Source: Bacteriovoracaceae bacterium UBA6261 (GTDB lineage: Bacteria > Bdellovibrionota > Bacteriovoracia > Bacteriovoracales > Bacteriovoracaceae). Taken from it: a DNA stretch of 64,000 nucleotides. The notes under the pieces were generated by a model. The model saw only the letters and a list, made by a program, of their open reading frames with translations. It was not told the DNA's origin and made no database searches. Positions 25,918-34,351 of this stretch are shown one piece after another; within the stretch, counting starts at the first letter, position 1, and the number at the start of each line of letters is the position of its first letter. The position numbers and the translations under genes were made by a program. The stretch is taken from contig DJVH01000080.1 in assembly GCA_002440825.1 (NCBI GenBank), positions 7,528 through 71,527 of the forward strand, in the 5' to 3' direction.

Positions 25918-26415
25918 ATGAAAAAATTTATTCTAGCGCTACTGGGACTCACTATTGTTGCAACAAATGTTTTTGCCAAAGAAGAAGTTCTGGCCACAAT
26001 CACCAATGATGAGAACAGAGAAATTTTCAAATTTGTCGCTAATACTGATGATTCGACACAATCACTGAAGGCGTTCTTTAAAGATGATTATTTAAATGGT
26101 CAAAAAACTGAACGCGAAGTTCTTCCAACAAAAGAATTAACCAGACAAGGCGTTGTACTCGACAAACGCGGTGACCATACTGTCATTACTCTAAAAAGCC
26201 ATAACTTTGATTTTGCCCGCGGTGGAACAGTTGTCATTGATACGCTCTTTAACGGTGTCACAGGTGAAAGAAGAGAATATGAAGTGGAACTTGCAAAAGA
26301 TAAAAATGGCTGGAAACTTTTTAACGGCAGGATTGCAGTTTCAAAACTTCATATTGAAGTGAATAAGAAAGCTCTGATTGGTACAGTAGGTGTTAAAAAT
26401 ATCCGCATGGAGTAG
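25918..26415 (+). CDS. Exported protein downstream of the MNIO pair
   Basis: 165 residues from the ATG preceded by GGGGAGGATGAC, a strong ribosome site; the start is also right for a signal peptide (KKFILALLGLTIVATNVFA). The mature protein is beta-rich and contains no cysteine, so it does not look like a BufA-type precursor. Repeated patterns such as FKFVANTDDSTQSLKAFF and DHTVITLKSHNFDFA suggest a small beta-sandwich. No family recognised. A strong terminator follows, so it may be the last gene of the MNIO operon or a separate unit. Confidence 0.72.
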   Translation: MKKFILALLGLTIVATNVFAKEEVLATITNDENREIFKFVANTDDSTQSLKAFFKDDYLNGQKTEREVLPTKELTRQGVVLDKRGDHTVITLKSHNFDFARGGTVVIDTLFNGVTGERREYEVELAKDKNGWKLFNGRIAVSKLHIEVNKKALIGTVGVKNIRME

Positions 26416-26442
26416 CGTACAGCTTCCATGAGGGAAAAAACA

Positions 26443-26477
26443 GAGCGCCTGATCTCTCTCTCAGGCGCTCTTTTTTA
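26443..26477 (+). terminator. Rho-independent terminator
   Basis: Perfect ten-base stem GAGCGCCTGA / TCAGGCGCTC with eight-base loop, then six T residues. Confidence 0.93.
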
Positions 26478-26479
26478 TC

Positions 26480-27424
26480 TTAAGCTGCTTTTTTCCAGGT
26501 TTTATTATTTTCCAGATCATCCAGGCTGCGGATAAAATGGTTTTTGGTTTTCGTCACAAGAGGAGCAAAAACCGGTTTTAATTCCATTTCATGACCATGC
26601 GGAATGAGATCTTCATAACGGGCAAAGAGACAAAACTCTTCATCTGCACTTCTCTTTGCGTTGTTCATGTTTCCATAAAAATTCAATATGCGCGATTCAA
26701 GCTTGAACAAAGTGAAATCCTGTTCAAGCAGAGGCTTCTCTTCATCCAGGCGCTTAAAAGCTTCTTCAATGTGCAATTTAGTAATCTTTGAATAGTGTTT
26801 AACTGGTATTTTTAATTCAAGGATCGTTGAATTTTTAATCTTATTGATGAAATTCTTATCTTTGATTTTAAAAATAAATCCAACTTCAGACAACTGATGA
26901 ATCTGAACTTTGTCACCATATTCTTTTACATCGTTGTCAAATTTCATGACGATGGGAATGTTAGCATTCAGACGAAAAGATCTCAGCGTGTAATGTTCGA
27001 GAAGAATTTTTCTCATGACAAATTTTGAATAGATATCATTGTCGAGCCATTTCATGGAAGTCAGGGTGTAATAAGGTCCCTGTTCGCTGTCGAATGAAAA
27101 AAGGATTTCGTCTTTTCTGTCGAACCAGGTAAGTCTCAACCGCGAATCCAGATACGATTCATAAAGTGAATACAAATCGCTTTTCATAACTTTGATCTTG
27201 TTGCAAAGCCAGACTGGTTTTGATTTGAGCTCCTGCAGAGTCTGGTTTAGTCTCATCAGGTGAAAATTATTGTTGAAATTTTTGTAATGTTTTCTTTGAG
27301 CAAGACAAGTCTGATCCCAATTGGCCCAATGAAATGTCAGCTGGCTGGTCAGCATCAGGTGTTCAGATAAATCGCGTGATCCAAGATAGTCTTTTAAAGA
27401 GATGTGTTTAAGAGCTGCCGACAT
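26480..27424 (-). CDS. Uncharacterised protein, possible PilZ-like domain
   Basis: 314 residues, no signal peptide or membrane helix. Residues about 145-215 (RSFRLNANIPIVMKFD, then KVQIHQLSEVGFIFKIKDK and ILELKIPV) loosely follow the PilZ strand order with an R-x2-R before it, but the match is weak. The rest is rich in aromatic and charged residues. The gene sits between the MNIO cluster and a degenerate HD protein and ends at the shared terminator region. A c-di-GMP link is only a suggestion. Confidence 0.45.
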   Translation of the reverse strand: MSAALKHISLKDYLGSRDLSEHLMLTSQLTFHWANWDQTCLAQRKHYKNFNNNFHLMRLNQTLQELKSKPVWLCNKIKVMKSDLYSLYESYLDSRLRLTWFDRKDEILFSFDSEQGPYYTLTSMKWLDNDIYSKFVMRKILLEHYTLRSFRLNANIPIVMKFDNDVKEYGDKVQIHQLSEVGFIFKIKDKNFINKIKNSTILELKIPVKHYSKITKLHIEEAFKRLDEEKPLLEQDFTLFKLESRILNFYGNMNNAKRSADEEFCLFARYEDLIPHGHEMELKPVFAPLVTKTKNHFIRSLDDLENNKTWKKAA

Positions 27425-27646
27425 TAAAAATCCTCCAGTAACTAATCAGACTCAAGTAATCAGTCATTACAATTAAGTTCATTTTAGCCGGCCTCATTTC
27501 AATTTGTGGATTATTTGAATTTTTTTTGATGTCGCTGAAATCATTCTTTTTTCTGGTCAAGAAATCTTAAAGGCGAATCCTGAATTTTGTGTCTTTTTTG
27601 TGGCAGATTCCCGCTCCACATTTCTAAACTCTGGTATACTCATAAC

Positions 27647-28654
27647 ATGAAGAATCCGTTTGATATTCTTGAACAAAATTCATTGAACTTTAAGCTCACG
27701 CCCATTTCATTCCGTGAGATTTTCTTTATTGCTGAATCTCCATGCGATATTTATGCCCAGGTCGACGGTCTTTTTAAAGTGGTCCTTTATAAGAAAGCCG
27801 AAATCTCCAATACCGTTTTGCGCGATTTATTGCAGAAGAAACTCGCAAACCTTTTTGTCATGGAGGACGATCGTCCCTCCCTGCGCTTTGCCCAGCAGGA
27901 AAATCTTAGAAACGTGATTCGATCTCTTTCTATCGGCGATCCTTTGGAAAAAGCAAAGTACGCCACCAACCTTCTCGCTATCAATCTTGGCTATCTTTAT
28001 GAAGATCCCACTGATGACAATCTTTTGAACCTTCAGGTTCAAAGTGCCAAGAACCTTGCCACTTTTCTTTTTAACAAGCCTCAAATCCACGAAGCGCTTT
28101 ATAAAGAATTTATAAAGCAAGGCCATCACTATATTTTCGCTCAACCTTTTCTCTCTACGCTCTTTCTTTTGGGGGTAATGAAAAACACCCGTTTGTATAT
28201 AGATAAAGACATTGAACTGTTCTTTCTCACCAGCTATTTTAAAGACATTGGTATGTCCGCGATTCCGGTAGAAAAATATAACGATGAGAATTTAAGCGAA
28301 GACGACAGAAAACTTTTAGCGAGTCATCCGCAATTGTCCGTCAATATTTTGCGCGGCCGCGTGCCCCTACCACCAAATCATTTAAAGATTATCGAGAATC
28401 ATCATATCTATTCAACGCTCACCAATCAGCTCAACCTCGCTGACAAAGATGATCCCAATGTCGTCTTTGGTTTTGAGACGATGATGATTTCCGTCATGGA
28501 TACTGTGGCGGCGATGATTACGGACCGCCCTTTTAGAAAAGCGGAAAGTTTATACAAGAGTCTCGATTTAATTCGCTTATTGATCGGCGAACAGTACCCG
28601 CAGGAGTTCAAGCTGATCGTTTTTTACTTTAAAAACTTCTTCAAAGGAATGTGA
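27647..28654 (+). CDS. Degenerate HD-GYP-like protein, no receiver domain
   Basis: 335 residues from ATG 27647; the longer frame to 27587 is atypical and covers the promoter. TGG-TATACT (extended -10) lies six bases before this ATG, so the mRNA may start at the ATG itself. Residues 20-90 are the central module of the paralogous family (SPCDIYAQVDGLFKVVLYKK to LANLFVMEDDRPSLRFAQ). The C-terminal HD-like domain has KD in place of HD (YFKDIGMSAIP), keeps SHPQLSVNIL and ENHH, and lacks the GYP segment. Probably a non-catalytic sensor or scaffold. Confidence 0.75.
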   Translation: MKNPFDILEQNSLNFKLTPISFREIFFIAESPCDIYAQVDGLFKVVLYKKAEISNTVLRDLLQKKLANLFVMEDDRPSLRFAQQENLRNVIRSLSIGDPLEKAKYATNLLAINLGYLYEDPTDDNLLNLQVQSAKNLATFLFNKPQIHEALYKEFIKQGHHYIFAQPFLSTLFLLGVMKNTRLYIDKDIELFFLTSYFKDIGMSAIPVEKYNDENLSEDDRKLLASHPQLSVNILRGRVPLPPNHLKIIENHHIYSTLTNQLNLADKDDPNVVFGFETMMISVMDTVAAMITDRPFRKAESLYKSLDLIRLLIGEQYPQEFKLIVFYFKNFFKGM

Positions 28655-28774
28655 AAAACTCCTTCCAATTTTCCGACCAAATTCCTTGCACATAAAATTC
28701 TTTTCAAACCGTTTTCAGTCATGAAACACTCTGTAATGAGTTCTTAATGCCAATTAATTCTAGGGAGGGAAATA

Positions 28775-28993
28775 ATGGCGACACCAGAAATTAGTCCGCT
28801 TACGGGTATCATTGCCGAAGATCTAGTCTACGTCGACTTTGGAGAACATGAAGGAAAATCTGTTCTTGAAGTGGCCGACACACTACCTGAGTTTTACGAT
28901 TTTTTATTAGAGAGCAAAGAAGGTGGCCGTTGCACTATTCGTCGCTCTAAAGATAAATCGTTTCGCCTTTACGTCTCTCAAACTGCTCACTAA
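28775..28993 (+). CDS. Small protein, 72 residues
   Basis: Starts MATPEISPLTGIIAEDLVYV with an excellent AGGGAGGG ribosome site. The middle VYVDFGEHEGKSVLEVADT plus LPEFYDFLLE has the shape of DUF3820-type small proteins (G-x-x-x-G-K ... LP), but the match is loose. Soluble, acidic-neutral, no cysteines except one. It stands alone before the phosphate operon; a GGGAGAAAA hairpin follows. Confidence 0.7.
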   Translation: MATPEISPLTGIIAEDLVYVDFGEHEGKSVLEVADTLPEFYDFLLESKEGGRCTIRRSKDKSFRLYVSQTAH

Positions 28994-29013
28994 ACAATAA
29001 ATTTCAATGTATT

Positions 29014-29040
29014 AGGGAGAAAAGGTTCGCTTTTTCTCCC
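29014..29040 (+). terminator. Hairpin after the 72-residue gene
   Basis: GGGAGAAAA (29015-29023) can pair with TTTTTCTCCC (29031-29040), but no T-run follows; weak terminator or processed end at best. Confidence 0.35.
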
Positions 29041-29097
29041 CATTCTTAACCAAATCCTGACATTCGTGCCTTTAATTTTTGAGTAAAATTGTCGATT

Positions 29098-30021
29098 ATG
29101 TCTTCTATGAAGCTAAAATCGAAAACCCAGGACGCTGTCCTTTTTTATACGCTGAGAGTGATTTCACTTTTAGTCATTGCTCTTCTTCTTTTTATCATGT
29201 TCGTTCTGACTAAATCTGCATGGCCCGCTATTTCCAAGATGGGTTTTAGTTTTATCATTGGACGCGAGTGGAATCCTGTTGAAGATCAATTCGGCGCCCT
29301 TCCTTTTATCTTCGGTACATTGATTACATCATTCATTGCTCTCATTATTGCTACACCGGTCAGTATCCTCGTTGCTCTTTTTATTTCCGAGTATCTTCCT
29401 AAGAACGTTTCACGAATCATCGCTCTTCTGGTTGAAATGGTAGCTGCTATTCCCTCCATTGTTTTTGGTCTTTGGGGTATTTTCTTTCTCTCTCCATTGA
29501 TGAAAGAAACAATTGCTCCTTTTCTAAAAAAATATTTTTCCTTTATCGGACTTTTTGAAGGTCCGAGTTTCGGTATCGGTATTCTGACTGCCTCGATGGT
29601 CCTGGCAGTGATGATTGTTCCAACCATCTCTTCGATTTGCCGTTCGATCTTCGAATTGATTCCTAAACATCAGAAAGAAGCATCGTATGCTCTAGGCTCG
29701 ACAAAGTTTGAAATGATTAAAATGGCCGTCATTGTTCCTTCTCTCTCGGGTATCAGTTCTGCTGTTGTTCTCGGTCTTGGACGAGCCCTCGGCGAAACAA
29801 TGGCCGTCACCATGCTCATTGGAAACTCACCGGTCATTGCCAAATCTTTATTTTCTCCGGCCGCAACAATGGCCTCAGTTATGGCCAATGAATATACAGA
29901 TGCAAACACGCCCCTGCATGTTTCATCTCTTTGTTATCTCGCTCTATTACTTTTCTTCATCACCTTTCTTTCCAACTTACTGGCAAAGAGCATTGTGAAG
30001 AATTTTTCCAGATTAAGATGA
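29098..30021 (+). CDS. pstC: Phosphate ABC transporter permease PstC
   Basis: 307 residues from ATG 29098 (TTG 29089 and ATG 29107 are alternatives; none has a Shine-Dalgarno). About six membrane helices. PstC marks: ITSFIALIIATPVSILVALF, PSIVFGLWGIFFLSP and the coupling loop PKHQKEASYALGSTKFEMIK with GRALGETMAVTMLIGNSP. It forms the inner-membrane channel with PstA. It is first in pstC-pstA-pstB-phoU-phoB-phoR; pstS is not upstream. Confidence 0.95.
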   Translation: MSSMKLKSKTQDAVLFYTLRVISLLVIALLLFIMFVLTKSAWPAISKMGFSFIIGREWNPVEDQFGALPFIFGTLITSFIALIIATPVSILVALFISEYLPKNVSRIIALLVEMVAAIPSIVFGLWGIFFLSPLMKETIAPFLKKYFSFIGLFEGPSFGIGILTASMVLAVMIVPTISSICRSIFELIPKHQKEASYALGSTKFEMIKMAVIVPSLSGISSAVVLGLGRALGETMAVTMLIGNSPVIAKSLFSPAATMASVMANEYTDANTPLHVSSLCYLALLLFFITFLSNLLAKSIVKNFSRLR

Positions 30022-30041
30022 AGCAGAGATAAGGACTAAAA

Positions 30042-30890
30042 GTGAACAATAGACTTTTCAGAAAAATAAAAAATCATCTTTTCTTCGGACTGATCCTTCT
30101 CAGTGCCGCATTGGTTTTAATTCCCCTCTTTCTTGTGTTGAAATTCGTTTTCGTTCAGGGGTGGAGTTCACTCAGTTTAAGTTTCTTCACCGAAATTCCA
30201 AAGCCGGTCGGCGAAGTCGGCGGAGGTATGAAGCATGCCATTCTGGGGACGATTTATATTGTTCTTCTGGGTGCCTTAATCGCAGTCCCTCTGGGAGTGA
30301 CTTGTGGCATTTATCTTTCGGAATTCGGAAAGAGCAAGCTCTCCAAAACTCTCAAACTTACAGTAGACCTGATGAGCGGTATTCCTTCCATTGTTATTGG
30401 TATATTTGCGTACCTGATGGTCGTTGTTCCACTGAAAAGCTTTTCAGCGCTGGCAGGTGGAGTCGCTCTTTCAATCATCATGCTTCCGATCATCATTAAG
30501 ACTTCTGAAGAAATATTAAAACTGGTTCCGACACATATCCGCGAAGCGGGACTTGCCCTAGGCCTTCCTCGCTGGAAAGTTATCCTCTTCATTATCTTAA
30601 AAGGCTCTGTTTCCAATTTGCTCACCGGAATTATCCTGGCCATTTCAAGAGCGGCCGGAGAAACTGCTCCACTTCTTTTTACTGCTTTCGGAAACATGTA
30701 CCTGAGCTATGAAATCAATAAACCAATGGCGACGTTGCCGGTTCAAATTTACACCTATGCCATCTCACCTTTTAAAGACTGGCAGAGACAAGCGTGGGCA
30801 GGAGCTTTCGTTCTGATGGTTCTCATTCTCACGTTGAACTTGTTTGCCCGTTACGTCCTCACCAAAATTAAAGACAAAAAAGGAATCTAG
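30042..30890 (+). CDS. pstA: Phosphate ABC transporter permease PstA
   Basis: 282 residues from GTG 30042 with AAGGA about 7 bases upstream. Marks include GTIYIVLLGALIAVPLGVTC, SGIPSIVIGIFAYL, and the coupling loop HIREAGLALGLPRWKVIL followed by AISRAAGETAPLLFTAFGN. Six helices predicted. It lies 20 bases after pstC and 4 bases before pstB; second half of the phosphate channel. Confidence 0.96.
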   Translation: MNNRLFRKIKNHLFFGLILLSAALVLIPLFLVLKFVFVQGWSSLSLSFFTEIPKPVGEVGGGMKHAILGTIYIVLLGALIAVPLGVTCGIYLSEFGKSKLSKTLKLTVDLMSGIPSIVIGIFAYLMVVVPLKSFSALAGGVALSIIMLPIIIKTSEEILKLVPTHIREAGLALGLPRWKVILFIILKGSVSNLLTGIILAISRAAGETAPLLFTAFGNMYLSYEINKPMATLPVQIYTYAISPFKDWQRQAWAGAFVLMVLILTLNLFARYVLTKIKDKKGI

Positions 30891-30894
30891 AAAT

Positions 30895-31668
30895 ATGTCT
30901 GAAATTAAAGAAAAAATTATTCTTGAAGCAAAAAATGTCGAAGCCTGGTTTGGTGACTTTCAAGCTGTCAAAGGCATCAGCGTCGCTTATGGTGAAAAAA
31001 CCATCAATGCGATTATCGGTCCTTCGGGCTGTGGTAAATCAACATACCTGAGAACATTAAACCGCATTCATGAAGAAACTGAAGGTGCTTATGTCAGAGG
31101 TGAAGTTCTTCTTGAAGGACAAAACATTTACGACAAAAGAATCGACGTTGTCGACGTGAGAAAAAGAATCGGTATGGTCTTTCAAAAGCCCAATCCATTT
31201 CCTTCTCTCTCAATATTAGACAACGTCGTTGTGGGTCTGCGCCTTCAGGGAATCAACAAGCGTTCCACTTTGATGGAGGTAGCTGAATCCTGTCTGAAAA
31301 AAGCTGCCCTGTGGGAAGAGGTAAAAGATAAACTGAACTCACTCGGGACATCGCTTTCAGGAGGCCAGCAACAAAGGCTATGCATCGCCCGCGCTCTCGC
31401 CATTAATCCGCCAGTCCTATTAATGGATGAGCCTACCTCAGCACTCGATCCGATTGCGACAGCAAAAATTGAAGAGCTGATGAATGAAATCAAGCGCGAC
31501 TATACTGTCATCATCGTTACACACAACATGCAACAAGCGGCCCGTATTTCAGATTATACTTCGTTTTTTGTTTACGGTAAGATGATAGAACACGGTCTTT
31601 CTTCGGACATCTTTACCAACCCGAAAGAAAAACAAACTGAAGATTATATTTCCGGAAGATTCGGCTAA
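30895..31668 (+). CDS. pstB: Phosphate ABC transporter ATPase PstB
   Basis: 257 residues from ATG 30895 (AGGAA upstream; the longer frame overlaps pstA). Walker A IGPSGCGKSTYLRTLNR, Q-loop VFQKPNPFPSLSILDNV, signature LSGGQQQRLCIARAL, Walker B LLMDEPTSALDP, H-loop VIIVTHNMQQAARIS, then YISGRFG at the end: the standard PstB set. Energises high-affinity phosphate uptake. Confidence 0.97.
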   Translation: MSEIKEKIILEAKNVEAWFGDFQAVKGISVAYGEKTINAIIGPSGCGKSTYLRTLNRIHEETEGAYVRGEVLLEGQNIYDKRIDVVDVRKRIGMVFQKPNPFPSLSILDNVVVGLRLQGINKRSTLMEVAESCLKKAALWEEVKDKLNSLGTSLSGGQQQRLCIARALAINPPVLLMDEPTSALDPIATAKIEELMNEIKRDYTVIIVTHNMQQAARISDYTSFFVYGKMIEHGLSSDIFTNPKEKQTEDYISGRFG

Positions 31669-31683
31669 TACCAAAGGATTAAA

Positions 31684-32319
31684 ATGGATATTTCAACTAA
31701 AGATCTTCGCGATCATATTTTAAAAATGGCAAGCCTCGTGGAAGCGTCGCTATCGGCTGCACTCAATCTTGATAAAACTCTTGAAGATGTTTTGGAGCTT
31801 GAGCGCAAGGTTAACGAATTTCACATGATGATTGACGACGCCTGTTTCAAATACATTGCGTTGAAAGGTCCCGCGGCCAAAGATTTGAGAACTGTTCTTG
31901 CTGTTATGAAGATCAATGCGGAACTTGAACGCATCGGTGATCAGTCGCTGAAGATCAAGAGACAACATCTGTCTCTCGGCAGAGAAATTCTGCAATTAAA
32001 GAATATGGCCCTTGAAACAAATATCATGGTCAAGAATGCTCTCGATTCTTTTGTCCGCAGCAATATCAAACTGGCCACTGATGTGATTGAATACGATCAG
32101 GAAATCAATGCACTCAACAGAGACATTGTGAAAAACCACGTCGGTCAGATCAAGAATAATGAAATTGGATTTGATGAGGGCTACACCATCATCAAAATTT
32201 CTAAAAACCTTGAGCGCATCGGCGATCACGCAAAAAACATTGCAGAAGACGTCATCTTTCTTGAATCCGGCTCAGACATCCGTCACAATCCGGAATTCAA
32301 AACAGGTAAGAAAGACTAG
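31684..32319 (+). CDS. phoU: Phosphate signalling regulator PhoU
   Basis: 211 residues. Two PhoU repeats are seen: CFKYIALKGPAAKDLRTVLA with MKINAELERIGDQSLKIKRQ, and ISKNLERIGDHAKNIAED. The conserved E-R-I-G-D motifs bind metal. It bridges PstB and PhoR to turn off the phosphate response when phosphate is plentiful. It lies 15 bases after pstB and 9 before phoB. Usual length is 230-240; the N-terminus is slightly short. Confidence 0.94.
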   Translation: MDISTKDLRDHILKMASLVEASLSAALNLDKTLEDVLELERKVNEFHMMIDDACFKYIALKGPAAKDLRTVLAVMKINAELERIGDQSLKIKRQHLSLGREILQLKNMALETNIMVKNALDSFVRSNIKLATDVIEYDQEINALNRDIVKNHVGQIKNNEIGFDEGYTIIKISKNLERIGDHAKNIAEDVIFLESGSDIRHNPEFKTGKKD

Positions 32320-32328
32320 GACAAAGTT

Positions 32329-33036
32329 ATGGATAACGGAACAATTGTCATCATTGAAGATGAAAAAGAAATCAGCGATTTAATCCAGACCCAGGTTTCC
32401 AACTTTGGTCTCACTCAGGTCGCGATTTATGATGGAAAAAAAGCACTGGATTATATCCAAAGTGAGGAGGCAAAAAAAATCCAGCTTTTCATTCTGGATA
32501 GAATGCTTCCTTCTGTGAATGGTCTGGAGATCTGCAAATTCATCCGGCACTATAATCAAACCAGAACAATTCCGATCCTGATGCTCACTGCCTTAAGTAC
32601 TCCTGAACAAATTGTCGAGGGACTTGATGCCGGCGCAGACGATTATATGACGAAACCTTTTGATCATAACATTCTTCAGGCCAGAGTTCGTTCTTTGCTC
32701 AGACGAAGACAAATTACTCAGGAACCTGAACAGGACAAAAAACTGCTTCGCCATAAAGACATGAGAATTGATACCGATCAATGTAAGGCCTGGATCGGCG
32801 AAGAATTGCTGGAGCTGACACTTTCTGAATACAAAATTCTTTGCTGCTTTCTTCTTTCTCCGGGAAAAGTTCTCACAAGAAATCAGCTGGTCGAGTTTAT
32901 TCAGGACGGTCCGGTTCACGTCACGGACAGAACTATTGACACTCATATTTTCGGTCTTCGTAAAAAACTTGGCGAATACGCTGCTATGATTGAAACGATC
33001 CGCGGTGTAGGTTACAGAGTGATCGGTCATGATTGA
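32329..33036 (+). CDS. phoB: Phosphate response regulator PhoB
   Basis: 235 residues, OmpR/PhoB type. Receiver: acidic EDE near residues 9-11, phospho-acceptor Asp in LFILDRMLPSVNGLEIC, LTALS and KPF signal residues. DNA-binding winged helix: LTLSEYKILCCFLLSPGKVL, then DRTIDTHIFGLRKKLG and TIRGVGYRV. Overlaps phoR by 8 bases. Likely regulates the operon itself, although no good Pho box was seen before pstC. Confidence 0.94.
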   Translation: MDNGTIVIIEDEKEISDLIQTQVSNFGLTQVAIYDGKKALDYIQSEEAKKIQLFILDRMLPSVNGLEICKFIRHYNQTRTIPILMLTALSTPEQIVEGLDAGADDYMTKPFDHNILQARVRSLLRRRQITQEPEQDKKLLRHKDMRIDTDQCKAWIGEELLELTLSEYKILCCFLLSPGKVLTRNQLVEFIQDGPVHVTDRTIDTHIFGLRKKLGEYAAMIETIRGVGYRVIGHD

Positions 33037-34351
33037 AATACGATATAAGCGAATTCTCTTTTTGCAGACAATCTTTTTGATTGTCCTTGCCTATATTTCC
33101 TACCTGGCCTTTAAAAACAATTACGGCCCGCTAAAGACAATTTTCCTCTGGTCAGGATCTATTATTCTCAACCTGATCTTTATCCGCCACTATGCTCTTC
33201 CCTCGGCCAGTCTTCTTCAAAAAATCACGGAAGCGGATTTGAAGGATGATTTATCCTGGGAAGAAATTGAAGAAACCATTGATAAAAAAGATTCAGCTCT
33301 TCTAAGACAAAGAGAAGAATTTGAACTTGAGAATATGAAATACAAACTTTTGCTGGATTCGCTGGAAGATCCTGTTTGTATTCTCAACAAACATCTGATG
33401 ATTATTTATGCCAATCAGTCCTTTACTGGTCTCTTTGGTCTGTACGATAAAACATTGCCGCTTCCACTGCTGGAAATAACCCGCAATTTCGAATTTCAGC
33501 AATTCATAGAAGATGCCATGAAATCGAAAGGCACTTCTCGAAAAGCCTATTTTTCATTTAATCAATTGCAGGATTCGCATAAAACATACTTTGATCTTAA
33601 GGCCTTTCCTGTCGACAACAGCAACAATTACCTGTGCCTTCTTCACGATGTGACGGAAAGAAAAATGGCCGATCAAATTCGCGAAGATTTTGTGGCCAAT
33701 TTTTCTCACGAAGTGCGGACTCCTTTAACCATTCTCAACGGACAAATGCAAAACTTGAAAATGGAGCTTGAAAAAGACAGGCTTCTTGAGAAATACTCCT
33801 CTCCTATTCAGAAAATTGAAAACAACTCAAGACGTTTGATCAATCTCTTTAACGATTTGCTCAGACTTTCTTCAGTGGAAACGAAAAAAGAAATTAAAAA
33901 GGAAATGATTAACATAGAACAGATGTTTGAGTTTCTCACCCAGGATCTTCTTATCAATTATCCTGAGAAAAAAATCAACTTTGAGTTTGATTTAAAACAA
34001 AAAGAAATCTTTGCAGACTATCAGCTTTTTGAACAAGTAATGATTAACCTGATCGACAATGCCCTCAAATATTCCAACGATCCAGGCTTGATCAAAATCA
34101 CCTCTGTGCGCGATCAATCCGGGGATCATCTTTCCATCTGCAACAGCGGTCCTGCCATCCCTGAAGAGCAGTTGCACAGGATTTTCGAACGCTTTTATCG
34201 GGGAGATTCTTCGCGGTCAAAAGATATTGAAGGAACAGGTCTTGGACTTTCTATCGTGAAGCATATTATGCAGAAGCACGACGGAAAAATCCGCGTTCAC
34301 AGCCGCAGCGACAGCGGGACAACATTTACCCTGACTTTTCCTTTTAATTAA
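33029..34351 (+). CDS. phoR: Phosphate-responsive sensor histidine kinase PhoR
   Basis: 440 residues. Two membrane helices (about residues 8-28 and 35-55), a PAS domain (DSLEDPVCILNKHLMIIYAN to about residue 210), HisKA with the phosphorylated His in NFSHEVRTPLTILNG, then N box (LIDNALKYS) and G box (GTGLGLSIVKHIMQK). This is the PhoR layout, and position directly behind phoB fixes the name. Overlaps the convergent exported-protein gene by 8 bases. Confidence 0.93.
   Translation: MIEIRYKRILFLQTIFLIVLAYISYLAFKNNYGPLKTIFLWSGSIILNLIFIRHYALPSASLLQKITEADLKDDLSWEEIEETIDKKDSALLRQREEFELENMKYKLLLDSLEDPVCILNKHLMIIYANQSFTGLFGLYDKTLPLPLLEITRNFEFQQFIEDAMKSKGTSRKAYFSFNQLQDSHKTYFDLKAFPVDNSNNYLCLLHDVTERKMADQIREDFVANFSHEVRTPLTILNGQMQNLKMELEKDRLLEKYSSPIQKIENNSRRLINLFNDLLRLSSVETKKEIKKEMINIEQMFEFLTQDLLINYPEKKINFEFDLKQKEIFADYQLFEQVMINLIDNALKYSNDPGLIKITSVRDQSGDHLSICNSGPAIPEEQLHRIFERFYRGDSSRSKDIEGTGLGLSIVKHIMQKHDGKIRVHSRSDSGTTFTLTFPFN

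Noticed and set aside
28994..29097. Pho box before pstC
   Set aside because: Only fragmentary CTGACA-like matches; no pair of 7-base repeats at the proper spacing.
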